Origin: Nocardioides sp. YIM 152315
Lineage (GTDB): Bacteria; Actinomycetota; Actinomycetes; Propionibacteriales; Nocardioidaceae
NCBI RefSeq assembly: GCF_029210375.1
Contig: NZ_JARGER010000038.1
Span: 1-64,000 of the forward strand
Direction: 5' to 3'
DNA: 64,000 nt
Position 1 is the first letter of the stretch. The number at the start of each line of letters is the position of its first letter. Positions 54,092-64,000 of the stretch are shown here, in pieces. The position numbers were made by a program, and so were the translations under genes. The notes under the pieces were generated by a model. That model had not been told where the DNA came from. It did no database searches and saw nothing but the letters and a program-made list of their open reading frames with translations.

Positions 54092-55017
54092 CTACCACCA
54101 CCGCCACGGACGACCTCTCCGTCGAGCAGGCCGTGGAGCGCGAGAGCGTCTCCAGCAGCGCGCACAAGGCGCTGACCTCGCCCTGGGCGTCGCTGGCCGC
54201 GATCCTCATCGCCATCCTCTGGACGATCCCGACCTTCGGCCTGCTCGTCACGTCGTTCCGGCCGGAGGGGGACATCACCTCGAGCGGCTGGTGGACGATC
54301 TTCACCAACCCGAGCTTCACGCTCGACAACTACGACGAGGTGCTCAACGGCGACACCGCGCTGGCGACGTACTTCGTCAACTCGATCGTGATCACGATCC
54401 CGTCGGTGCTCATCCCGGTGAGCATCGCGACGATGGCCGCCTACGCGTTCGCGTGGATGAGGTTCCCCGGGCGCGACTTCCTCTTCGTCGCGGTCTTCGC
54501 GCTGCAGATCGTGCCGATCCAGGTGACGATGATCCCGCTGCTCACCCTGTACGTCGACCGGGGTCTGGCCGGCGCCGAGGCGCCCGGTGGCGGGTTCTAC
54601 ACGATCTGGCTCTCGCACTCGATCTTCGCGCTGCCGCTGGCGATCTACCTGCTGCACAACTTCATGCGCCAGATCCCCGGCGAGCTGATCGAGTCCGCGC
54701 GCGTCGACGGCGCCGGGCACGTCCAGATCTTCAGCCGGATCATGCTGCCGCTGATGACGCCGGCGATCGCGGCGTTCGGGATCTTCCAGTTCCTCTGGGT
54801 CTGGAACGACCTGCTCGTCGCGCTGGTCTTCGGCGGCGGCAGCCCGGACGTCTCGCCGCTGACCGCCCGGCTCGCCGAGCTCTCGGGCACCAGGGGGCAG
54901 GACTGGTTCCTGCTCTCCGCCGGCGCGTTCGTCAGCCTGGTGGTGCCGTTGATCGTCTTCCTGTCGCTCCAGCGCTACTTCGTGCGGGGGTTGCTGGCCG
55001 GAAGCGTCAAGGGCTGA
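54088..55017 (+). CDS. cebG: Cello-oligosaccharide ABC permease CebG-like
   Basis: A 309-residue CUT1 permease with a 30-residue polar N-terminus and six helices. The EAA loop reads ESARVDGAGHVQIFSRIMLP, and the C-terminus is YFVRGLLAGSVKG. No ATPase is encoded nearby, so an MsiK-type shared ATPase is expected. It is convergent with the beta-glucosidase, 26 bp apart, with only a weak TGACCG/CGGTCA hairpin between. Confidence 0.87.
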   Translation: MTTTTATDDLSVEQAVERESVSSSAHKALTSPWASLAAILIAILWTIPTFGLLVTSFRPEGDITSSGWWTIFTNPSFTLDNYDEVLNGDTALATYFVNSIVITIPSVLIPVSIATMAAYAFAWMRFPGRDFLFVAVFALQIVPIQVTMIPLLTLYVDRGLAGAEAPGGGFYTIWLSHSIFALPLAIYLLHNFMRQIPGELIESARVDGAGHVQIFSRIMLPLMTPAIAAFGIFQFLWVWNDLLVALVFGGGSPDVSPLTARLAELSGTRGQDWFLLSAGAFVSLVVPLIVFLSLQRYFVRGLLAGSVKG

Positions 55018-55043
55018 CCGGCCAGCGACCCACCGTCAGTCGG

Positions 55044-56420
55044 TCACGAGGAAGCGGAGCCGATGTGCTCGGCCAGCCAGTGGTAGGACGCCTTGGGCGT
55101 GCGGGCGAGGGTCTCGGCGTCGATGTGCACGACGCCGAAGGTCTTCGTGTAGCCCTCCGCCCACTCGAAGTTGTCGAGCAGCGTCCACACGATGTAGCCG
55201 CGCACGTCGGCTCCGGCCTTCCGCGCCGCCTCGGCGGCGCCGATGTGGTCGCGCAGGTAGTCGATGCGGTCCTGGTCGGCGACCATCGGCCGACCGTCCG
55301 GGCCGTCGACGAGCTCGTCGTCGGCACACGCCGCACCGTTCTCGGTGACCATGATCGGCAGGCCGGTGCGCTCGTGGGTCTGCACGAGGATCGCCTCCAG
55401 GCCGGAGGCGTCGGTCTCCCAGCCGATGTCGGTGCGCGGCTCGCGGACCACGAACGAGACCGGCGTGACGCCGGGGTAGGCCTCGACCTCGGGATGCACG
55501 TCGAGGCTCGGGTCGGCGAGCGTCGGCCGGAACGGCGTGTAGTAGTTGACGCCGATCCAGTCGGCCGAGCCGCGCACGAGCGCCAGGTCTCCGTCGCGCA
55601 CCAGCGTGGAATCGGCGAGCTCGGGCGCGACGCGCAGCAGGCCCTCGTCGTACGCGCCTTCGGCGAGCGGCCCGGTCCAGATCCGGTTGCGTACGGCGTC
55701 GAGCTCGTCGGCGGCCGGGGCGGCCTCCGGGGTCTCGGGCCAGAACGGCGCCAGGTTGTGCACGATGCCGACGTCGGTCACGCCGGCCCCGTGCAGCCGG
55801 GCCGCGGCGAGGCCGTGGCCGAGGTTGAGGTGGTGGGCGGCCCGGTGGCCTGCGCCGCCCTCCTTGCGGCCCGGCGCGTGGATGCCCGCGGCGTAGCCGA
55901 GGTACGCCGCGCACCACGGCTCGTTGTGCGTCGCCCAGACGTGCACCCGGTCGCCGAGTCGCTCGTGGACGACCATCGCGTAGTCGGCGAACGCCTCGGC
56001 GGTGCTCCGCTCCAGCCAGCCGCCGCGGTCCTCGAGGGCCTGCGGCAGGTCCCAGTGGTAGAGCGTGGCGGTCGGCTGCACGCCGCGCGCCAGGGCGGCG
56101 TCGACCAGCCGGTCGTAGTAGTCCAGCCCGCGCTGCTCGACGGCGCCGGTGCCCGCGGGGACGATCCGCGGCCACGCGATCGAGAAGCGGTACCACCCCG
56201 CGTTCATCCCCACGACGAGGTCGAGGTCCTCCTCGTAGCGACGATAGGAGTCGCAGGCGACCGAGCCGTCCCGGCCGTCCCGCGTCGCACCCGGACGCGC
56301 CGCGAAAGTGTCCCAGATCGAGGCTCCGCGACCGTCCTCGGTCGTGGCTCCCTCGATCTGGTACGCCGCGGTGGCGGCGCCGAAGGCGAGGGTGGGTCCG
56401 TCAGGCAGGTACTGGGTCAT
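55044..56420 (-). CDS. bglC: GH1 family beta-glucosidase
   Basis: A 458-residue (beta/alpha)8 glycoside hydrolase. It starts FGAATAAYQIEGA, the acid/base is Glu167 in THNEPW, and the nucleophile is Glu360 in VTENGAA. The ending LLDNFEWAEGYTKTFGVV is diagnostic for GH1. There is no signal peptide, so it hydrolyses imported cellobiose or cellotriose in the cytoplasm. It is divergent from cebR, with a CebR operator between them. Confidence 0.94.
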   Translation of the reverse strand: MTQYLPDGPTLAFGAATAAYQIEGATTEDGRGASIWDTFAARPGATRDGRDGSVACDSYRRYEEDLDLVVGMNAGWYRFSIAWPRIVPAGTGAVEQRGLDYYDRLVDAALARGVQPTATLYHWDLPQALEDRGGWLERSTAEAFADYAMVVHERLGDRVHVWATHNEPWCAAYLGYAAGIHAPGRKEGGAGHRAAHHLNLGHGLAAARLHGAGVTDVGIVHNLAPFWPETPEAAPAADELDAVRNRIWTGPLAEGAYDEGLLRVAPELADSTLVRDGDLALVRGSADWIGVNYYTPFRPTLADPSLDVHPEVEAYPGVTPVSFVVREPRTDIGWETDASGLEAILVQTHERTGLPIMVTENGAACADDELVDGPDGRPMVADQDRIDYLRDHIGAAEAARKAGADVRGYIVWTLLDNFEWAEGYTKTFGVVHIDAETLARTPKASYHWLAEHIGSASS

Positions 56421-56451
56421 GGGGAGCAGCCTAGACTCTTTACCGCGAAAG

Positions 56452-56465
56452 TGGGAGCGTTCCCA
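56452..56465. promoter_or_regulatory. CebR operator between bglC and cebR
   Basis: TGGGAGCGTTCCCA, identical to the cebE operator, lies 2 bp before the cebR ATG and 31 bp upstream of bglC. A TAGACT hexamer (56432-56437) is a likely -10 box for cebR. One repressor dimer here could silence both genes. Confidence 0.85.
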
Positions 56466-56467
56466 CG

Positions 56468-57487
56468 ATGACCAGCATCAAGGACGTGGCGCGCGACGTC
56501 GAGATGTCCACGGCGACGGTCTCGCGCGCGCTGCGCGGACTCGCGGGCGTGTCCGGCGAGACCCGGGCGCGCGTCATGGAGTCGGCGCAACGACTCGGGT
56601 ACGTGCCCTCGCCGAGCGCCGCGGGCCTGGCCAGCGGGCAGACCCGGACCGTGGCCGTCGTGGTGCCGCGGGTCACCCAGTGGTTCTTCGCCGCCGTCGT
56701 CCAGGGCGCCGAGGAGGTGCTGCGCGAGAGCGGCTACGACCTGCTCCTCTACAACCTCGCCGGCGACGCGTCCGCACGCCACCGCGTCTTCGAGACCAGC
56801 CTGCTCACCAAGCGCGTCGACGCGGTGCTGGTGCTCAGCCTCAAGCCCAGCCCCGACGAGCGCGAGCGGCTGAGCCGGCTCGGGCGGCCGGTCACGATCG
56901 TCGGCGCCGACATGCCCGGCTGGGCGACCGTGCGCATCGACGACCGCGAGGCTGCGGCGACCGCGACCTCGCACCTCGTCGACCTCGGGCACGAGCGCAT
57001 CGGCTACATCGGCGGCGCGACCGAGGGTGTCCTCGACTTCACCGCGCCGTCGGCCCGGTTGACCGGCTACCGCTGCGTGCTCGAGAAGGCCGGCGTCGAG
57101 TCCGATCCCTGCCTGGAGGCGGACGGCGGGTTCACGATCGCGGGCGGTCAGGAGGCGGCCCTGTCGCTGCTGCAGCGACCGGACCGGCCGTCCGCGGTCT
57201 TCGCCGCCTCCGACGAGATGGCGATCGGCGCGCTCCGCGCGGCGCGCGAGCTCGGGCTGCGGGTGCCCGAGGACGTCTCCGTCGTGGGCATCGACGACCA
57301 CGAGATGGCGCGCTACTTCGACCTGACCACCGTCGCGCAACCGGTGCACGAGCAGGGCCGGGTGGCGGCCACGCAGGTGCTCGCCGCCCTGGCCGACGAC
57401 GACTGGACGCCCGAGCAGGTGATCCTGCCGACCGAGCTCGTCGTACGTCGCACTACTGCCCGACGCGCACGTAGCGCAGGTCGGTGA
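56468..57487 (+). CDS. cebR: LacI family repressor CebR
   Basis: A 339-residue LacI/GalR repressor. The HTH ([20 protein letters not shown]) and hinge helix ([15 protein letters not shown]) are followed by a periplasmic-binding-fold effector domain. The match of two nearby operators to the Streptomyces CebR box, and the gene content, support cellobiose-responsive repression of cebEFG and bglC plus autoregulation. Its 3' end overlaps the convergent trmB by 35 bp. Confidence 0.88.
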   Translation: MTSIKDVARDVEMSTATVSRALRGLAGVSGETRARVMESAQRLGYVPSPSAAGLASGQTRTVAVVVPRVTQWFFAAVVQGAEEVLRESGYDLLLYNLAGDASARHRVFETSLLTKRVDAVLVLSLKPSPDERERLSRLGRPVTIVGADMPGWATVRIDDREAAATATSHLVDLGHERIGYIGGATEGVLDFTAPSARLTGYRCVLEKAGVESDPCLEADGGFTIAGGQEAALSLLQRPDRPSAVFAASDEMAIGALRAARELGLRVPEDVSVVGIDDHEMARYFDLTTVAQPVHEQGRVAATQVLAALADDDWTPEQVILPTELVVRRTTARRARSAGR

Positions 57488-58184
57488 TCTCGCGACCCGC
57501 CGCGAGACCCTTGCGCTCGAACCTGGTGACCGGCCGCTCGGCCCATCGCTCGACGACGCCGCCCTCGAGCAGCGGCTCGGCGTCGAGCACCTCCACCATC
57601 TGCCCGGCGTAGTCGGCCCAGTCCGTGGCGAGCCGCCACTCGGCGCCGGCCGACAGCCGGCCGGCCGCCATGGCGGCGAACGCCGGCGTGACCAGCCGGC
57701 GCTTGTGGTGGCGCGTCTTGTGCCAGGGGTCGGGGAAGAAGGTCCAGATGCCGGCGAGGCTGTCGGGACCGACGAGGTGCTCGATCGACCAGACGGCGTC
57801 GACGCTGAGCAGCCGCACGTTGGAGAGTCCAGCCTCGCCGACGCGCCCCAGCGTGTCGGCCACGCCGGGGCGCCACACCTCGAAGACCAGGACGTCGTGG
57901 TCGGGCCGGGTCCGCGCGAGCTCGACGGTGGACTCCCCGATGCCGGCACCGATCTCGACGATCAGCGGCGCGACCCGGCCGAAGAGCTCGGCCAGCGAGA
58001 AGCCCGGGTCGTCGACCGCCTCGTCGGGCACCCACCAGCGCTCGGCGTACTCGTCCCAGGCCTGCTGCTGGCGCGGTGTGAACCGGTTGCCCCGGCGGGA
58101 GTACGTCAGCACCTCCCGCATCCGGCGGCCGTCCTCGGTCAGCCTGTGGTGCGGGCGCGCCGGTCGGCCCCGATCGTCGCTCAT
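57453..58184 (-). CDS. trmB: tRNA (guanine-N7-)-methyltransferase TrmB
   Basis: A 243-residue enzyme that methylates G46 of tRNA. The SAM motif is VEIGAGIGES, and the signature FFPDPWHKTRHHKRRLV (about 148-164) is diagnostic. An N-terminal basic extension of about 60 residues precedes the domain. It overlaps the convergent cebR over 35 bp, so each gene's last codons are constrained by the other. Confidence 0.94.
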   Translation of the reverse strand: MSDDRGRPARPHHRLTEDGRRMREVLTYSRRGNRFTPRQQQAWDEYAERWWVPDEAVDDPGFSLAELFGRVAPLIVEIGAGIGESTVELARTRPDHDVLVFEVWRPGVADTLGRVGEAGLSNVRLLSVDAVWSIEHLVGPDSLAGIWTFFPDPWHKTRHHKRRLVTPAFAAMAAGRLSAGAEWRLATDWADYAGQMVEVLDAEPLLEGGVVERWAERPVTRFERKGLAAGREITDLRYVRVGQ

Positions 58185-58201
58185 GGGCCTATCTTCCCTT
58201 C

Positions 58202-58414
58202 ATGGTCGACCACACCCGAATCGCGTCGCTCCGCCCCCGGGAGGAGGAGCGCTTCGCCGCCGACCACCCGCGGTCTGCCGAGCTCGCCGAGCGCGCTCGC
58301 GGTGAGGCGGCGGCACTGGCCGTGGTGTCGCTTCATCAAGGGATGTGGCCGGAGCTGCGCTTCCCTCGACGTGCTCACCGTGGGAAGCGCGTGCCGGCCT
58401 TCATCCCTTGGTGA
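58202..58414 (+). pseudogene. Truncated N-terminus of a class III aminotransferase-like gene
   Basis: A 70-codon ORF whose first 34 residues (IASLRPREEERFAADHPRSA, then ELAERARG) resemble the start of aspartate/glutamate-1-semialdehyde-type class III aminotransferases, from memory. The remainder is unrelated and runs into a 91-bp inverted-repeat element. TATCTT (58190-58195) stands 6 nt before the ATG, an intact leaderless promoter. This suggests a real gene start whose body was deleted and replaced by the palindromic element. It could also be a small real gene. Confidence 0.45.
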
Positions 58415-58419
58415 AACCG
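58329..58419. repeat. 91-bp imperfect palindromic element
   Basis: The left arm 58329-58365 (CGCTTCATCAAGGGATG, then GCGCTTCCC) and the right arm 58382-58419 (GGGAAGCGC, then CATCCCTTGGTGAAACCG) are complementary over about 37 bp with a few mismatches, enclosing a 16-nt loop. It lies 12 bp beyond the ilvA stop and can serve as its terminator. Size and shape also fit a REP or MITE-like mobile element. Confidence 0.7.
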
Positions 58420-58431
58420 CGCTCGCTGACC

Positions 58432-59688
58432 TCACATGAGGAACGTGAAGAGCGGCGAGCCCGGGGGCACCCTCTCGATGGTCAGCGGGCTGGCCTCCAT
58501 CCGGTCGAGGAGGCCGGCCAGGGTCGCCGCGCTGTCGAGCTCGATGCCGACGAGCGCCGGCCCGGTCTCGCGGTTGTTCTTCTTGACGTACTCGAAGACC
58601 ACGATGTCCTCGCCCGCGCCGAGCACCTCGTCGAGGAAGTGCCGCAGGGCGCCGGGCTCCTGGGGGAACGACACCAGGAAGTAGTGCCGCAGGCCCTCGT
58701 GGACCAGTGAGCGCTCGAGGATCTCGCCGTACCTGCTGACGTCGTTGTTGCCGCCGGAGACGAGGCACGCGACCGTGGCGCCGGCCGGGAAGGTCCCCGC
58801 GAGCCGGCGTGCCCCCGTGCTCGCCAGCGCGCCGGCGGGCTCGGCGATGATGCCCTCGACCTGGTAGAGGTCCAGCATCTCGGTGCACACCGCTCCCTCG
58901 TCGACCGTCAGCACCTCGTCGACGAGGTCACGCACCAGCGGGAACGTCACGTCGCCGACCCTACCCACGGCCGCGCCGTCGACGAACGTGTCGACCTCCG
59001 GGAGGGCCACCGGTCCGCCGGCGGCGAGCGCGGCGGTCATGCTGGCCGCGCCGCGCGGCTCGACGCCGACGATGCGGACGCCGGGGTGCCGCTCGCGCAG
59101 CCAGACCGCGAGACCCGCGACCAGTCCGCCGCCGCCGACCGGCACCAGCACGGTGTGCAGCGGGCCGGGCGCCTGCTCGACCAGCTCGGGCGCGATCGTG
59201 CCCTGCCCGGCGATCGTGCGCGGGTCGTCGAACGGCGGGACGTAGACCGCGCCGGTGCGCTCGGAGTCGGCGCGCGCGGCCGCGCCGGCCGCGTCGTACG
59301 TGCTGCCCTCGACGATGAGCTCGACCAGTCCCTGGCCCAGCGCGAGGATGCGCTGGCGCTTCTGCCGAGGGGTGTTCCCCGGCACGTAGACGCGGCCGCG
59401 GACGCCGAGCCGGGCGCAGCTCCAGGCCAGTCCCTGCCCGTGGTTGCCGGCGCTCGCGCAGACGACACCGCGGGCGCGCTCGGCGTCGGTCAGGCCGCCG
59501 ATCAGGTGGAAGGCCCCGCGCACCTTGTAGGACCGGGTGATCTGCCGGTTCTCGCGCTTGAGCAGCACGCTCGCGCCGACGATCCCGCTGAGCCGCTCAC
59601 TGTGCTCGAGCTCGGTGCGGCGTACCACCGGCCGCAGTACCTCGGCCGCGGCCTCCACTGCTGCTGCGTCGAGCGTTGCGTCGTCCAC
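58432..59688 (-). CDS. ilvA: Threonine ammonia-lyase (short form with ACT-like domain)
   Basis: A 418-residue PLP enzyme deaminating threonine to 2-oxobutanoate, first step of isoleucine synthesis. The PLP lysine is Lys55 in SYKVRGAF. The phosphate-binding glycine loop is VPVGGGGLVAGLA. The C-terminal about 85 residues (YFLVSFPQEPGALRHFLDEV) form a single ACT-like regulatory domain, as in IlvA1D-type enzymes. GTG at 59688 is chosen because TAGGGT (59702-59697) stands 8 nt upstream, giving a leaderless mRNA. Confidence 0.92.
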   Translation of the reverse strand: MDDATLDAAAVEAAAEVLRPVVRRTELEHSERLSGIVGASVLLKRENRQITRSYKVRGAFHLIGGLTDAERARGVVCASAGNHGQGLAWSCARLGVRGRVYVPGNTPRQKRQRILALGQGLVELIVEGSTYDAAGAAARADSERTGAVYVPPFDDPRTIAGQGTIAPELVEQAPGPLHTVLVPVGGGGLVAGLAVWLRERHPGVRIVGVEPRGAASMTAALAAGGPVALPEVDTFVDGAAVGRVGDVTFPLVRDLVDEVLTVDEGAVCTEMLDLYQVEGIIAEPAGALASTGARRLAGTFPAGATVACLVSGGNNDVSRYGEILERSLVHEGLRHYFLVSFPQEPGALRHFLDEVLGAGEDIVVFEYVKKNNRETGPALVGIELDSAATLAGLLDRMEASPLTIERVPPGSPLFTFLM

Positions 59689-59769
59689 GGTGCCCGACCC
59701 TACGGGGCCCGGCGCTCCGGTCAGCGTGCGGTTCGCGGTGGGATCGCCGAATCGGGTGCTGACAAAGCA

Positions 59770-59807
59770 GCAGGGCCCCGACAGCCTTGCGGCTGCCGGG
59801 GCCCTGC
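59770..59807 (-). terminator. Terminator of the str operon after tuf
   Basis: GCAGGGCCCCG (59770-59780) pairs with CGGGGCCCTGC (59797-59807), with CAGCC/GGCTG inside, a 16-bp stem with one mismatch, 15 nt after the tuf stop. A short CTTTGTC follows on the minus strand. Confidence 0.85.
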
Positions 59808-59821
59808 GTGCCGTGGTCAGA

Positions 59822-61015
<1,194 letters not shown>

Positions 61016-61086
61016 TGTGGGCTCCTCCTGGTTGGTGTGTTACTTGACTCGTACTTGCTGGGGTGGTGCCGAGGGTCCGACGGGGA

Positions 61087-63198
<2,112 letters not shown>

Positions 63199-63240
63199 TG
63201 TTGTCAGCGTTCCTTAGAAAGTTCGGATTTCCGGGGTGGA

Positions 63241-63278
63241 GCGCGGGCGGCCCGCTCTTCAGCGGAGCGCGCCCGCGC
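63241..63278 (-). terminator. Hairpin in the rpsG-fusA gap
   Basis: GCGCGGGCG (63241-63249) pairs with CGCCCGCGC (63270-63278), and CCGCT/AGCGG pair inside around CTTC. It begins 7 nt after the rpsG stop. Attenuation or processing is likely, since fusA follows. Confidence 0.5.
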
Positions 63279-63284
63279 CCGTGG

Positions 63285-63755
63285 TCACCAGCGGTAGTGC
63301 GCGAAGGCCTTGTTGGACTCGGCCATCTTGTGCGTGTCCTCGCGCTTCTTCACCGCGGCACCGAGGCCGTTGGAGGCGTCGAGGATCTCGTTCATCAGGC
63401 GCTCGTGCATGGTCTTCTCGCGACGGTCGGCGGCGTAGCCGACCAGCCAGCGCAGCGCGAGCGTGGTGCCGCGCGTGCCCTTGACCTCGATCGGGACCTG
63501 GTAGGTCGCGCCACCGACGCGGCGGGACTTGACCTCGATCGTCGGCTTCACGTTGTCGAGCGCGCGCTTGAGCGTGACGACCGGGTCGGTGCCGGTCTTC
63601 TCGCGGCAGCCCTCGAGCGCGGTGTAGACGATGCGCTGCGCGACCTGCTTCTTGCCGTCCTGCAGCACCTTGGACACGAGCTGGGTGACCAGCTGCGACC
63701 CGTAGACCGGGTCGACGTCGATCGGCCGCTTGGGAGCGGGACCCTTGCGCGGCAT
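63285..63755 (-). CDS. rpsG: Ribosomal protein S7
   Basis: A 156-residue S7, primary organiser of the 16S head. It begins [20 protein letters not shown] and ends [13 protein letters not shown]. It starts 1 bp after rpsL, so the two are coupled. Confidence 0.97.
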   Translation of the reverse strand: MPRKGPAPKRPIDVDPVYGSQLVTQLVSKVLQDGKKQVAQRIVYTALEGCREKTGTDPVVTLKRALDNVKPTIEVKSRRVGGATYQVPIEVKGTRGTTLALRWLVGYAADRREKTMHERLMNEILDASNGLGAAVKKREDTHKMAESNKAFAHYRW

Positions 63756-63756
63756 G

Positions 63757-64000
63757 TCAGCTCTTCTCCTTCTTGGCGCCGTAGCGGCTGCGGGCCTGCT
63801 TGCGGTTCTTCACGCCCTGGGTGTCGAGCGTGCCGCGGATGATCTTGTAGCGGACACCGGGGAGGTCCTTCACCCGGCCGCCGCGGACGAGCACGATCGA
63901 GTGCTCCTGGAGGTTGTGGCCCACGCCCGGGATGTACGCCGTGACCTCGACGCCGCTCGACAGGCGCACACGCGCGACCTTGCGGAGGGCGGAGTTCGGC
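63757..64000 (-). CDS. rpsL: Ribosomal protein S12 (3' part; 5' end outside the window)
   Basis: The last 80 residues of S12, read from [20 protein letters not shown] through [20 protein letters not shown] to [11 protein letters not shown]. The loop [11 protein letters not shown] contains the Lys/Pro region where streptomycin-resistance changes occur in other bacteria (Pro and Gly here are wild-type-like). The start lies beyond base 64000. Confidence 0.96.
   Translation of the reverse strand, partial: PNSALRKVARVRLSSGVEVTAYIPGVGHNLQEHSIVLVRGGRVKDLPGVRYKIIRGTLDTQGVKNRKQARSRYGAKKEKS

Overview
This window is high-GC actinobacterial DNA, most like Nocardioides and relatives (order Propionibacteriales). 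The evidence is third-position G/C bias, many GTG starts, many leaderless genes with a TANNNT -10 box six to eight bases before the start codon, actinobacterial versions of the ribosomal proteins (C-terminally extended S3 and L17, zinc-type S14, cysteine-free S4), and lipoprotein binding proteins of actinobacterial type. The species assignment is inference. No tRNA, rRNA, CRISPR array, phage or intact transposon was seen.

Layout. (1) 1-5.5 kb: a heme peroxidase with a histone-like tail, a guanidinium-type SMR exporter, a MarR-MFS operon with a visible operator, and a PucR-type regulator. (2) 5.7-10.5 kb: a complete five-gene branched-chain amino acid/amide-type ABC operon (livGFHMK order) ended by a long hairpin. 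(3) 10.5-13.7 kb: an RsmC-like methyltransferase with truA, and a large FAD oxidoreductase carrying a pseudo-receiver N-terminus. (4) 13.7-20.7 kb: a sugar block with a PfkB kinase, a short GntR regulator, a ROK repressor, a glucose/mannose-type ABC transporter without ATPase, and an AGE/mannose-isomerase-like enzyme. Together these suggest uptake of a hexose, isomerisation to fructose and phosphorylation. (5) 20.8-40 kb: the rplQ-rpoA-rpsD-rpsK-rpsM-rpmJ-infA cluster, an insertion of terC and a luciferase-like oxidoreductase, map-adk-secY, and the whole spc and S10 clusters, all on the minus strand. (6) 40.3-49.9 kb: a DapB-like/CMD pair, a MoxR-DUF58-DUF4129-DUF4350 membrane cluster with SpoIIM and RDD proteins, and an AraC-VOC pair. 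(7) 50-57.5 kb: a secreted subtilase and a complete ceb (cellobiose/cellotriose) regulon: cebEFG, a GH1 beta-glucosidase and the LacI repressor cebR. (8) 57.5-64 kb: trmB, an aminotransferase-like gene remnant next to a palindromic element, ilvA, and the str operon (tuf, fusA, rpsG, 3' part of rpsL).

Regulation readable from the sequence includes two identical CebR-type operators (TGGGAGCGTTCCCA), a CRP-like site, a perfect DasR-type dre core (TGGTCTAGACCA) between the protease and cebE, a MarR operator, a candidate yybP-ykoY manganese riboswitch ahead of terC, and many long hairpins without U-tracts.

The physically strangest feature is a run of 33 G residues abutting a perfect 32-bp palindrome between rplO and secY. 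It is either a hypermutable tract or an assembly artefact. Other points for a second look are the histone-tailed peroxidase, the pseudo-receiver FAD enzyme, a 106-bp nested palindrome, a 24-codon coupling ORF inside the ceb operon, and the roughly 20 kb of accessory genes separating tuf from rpsJ.
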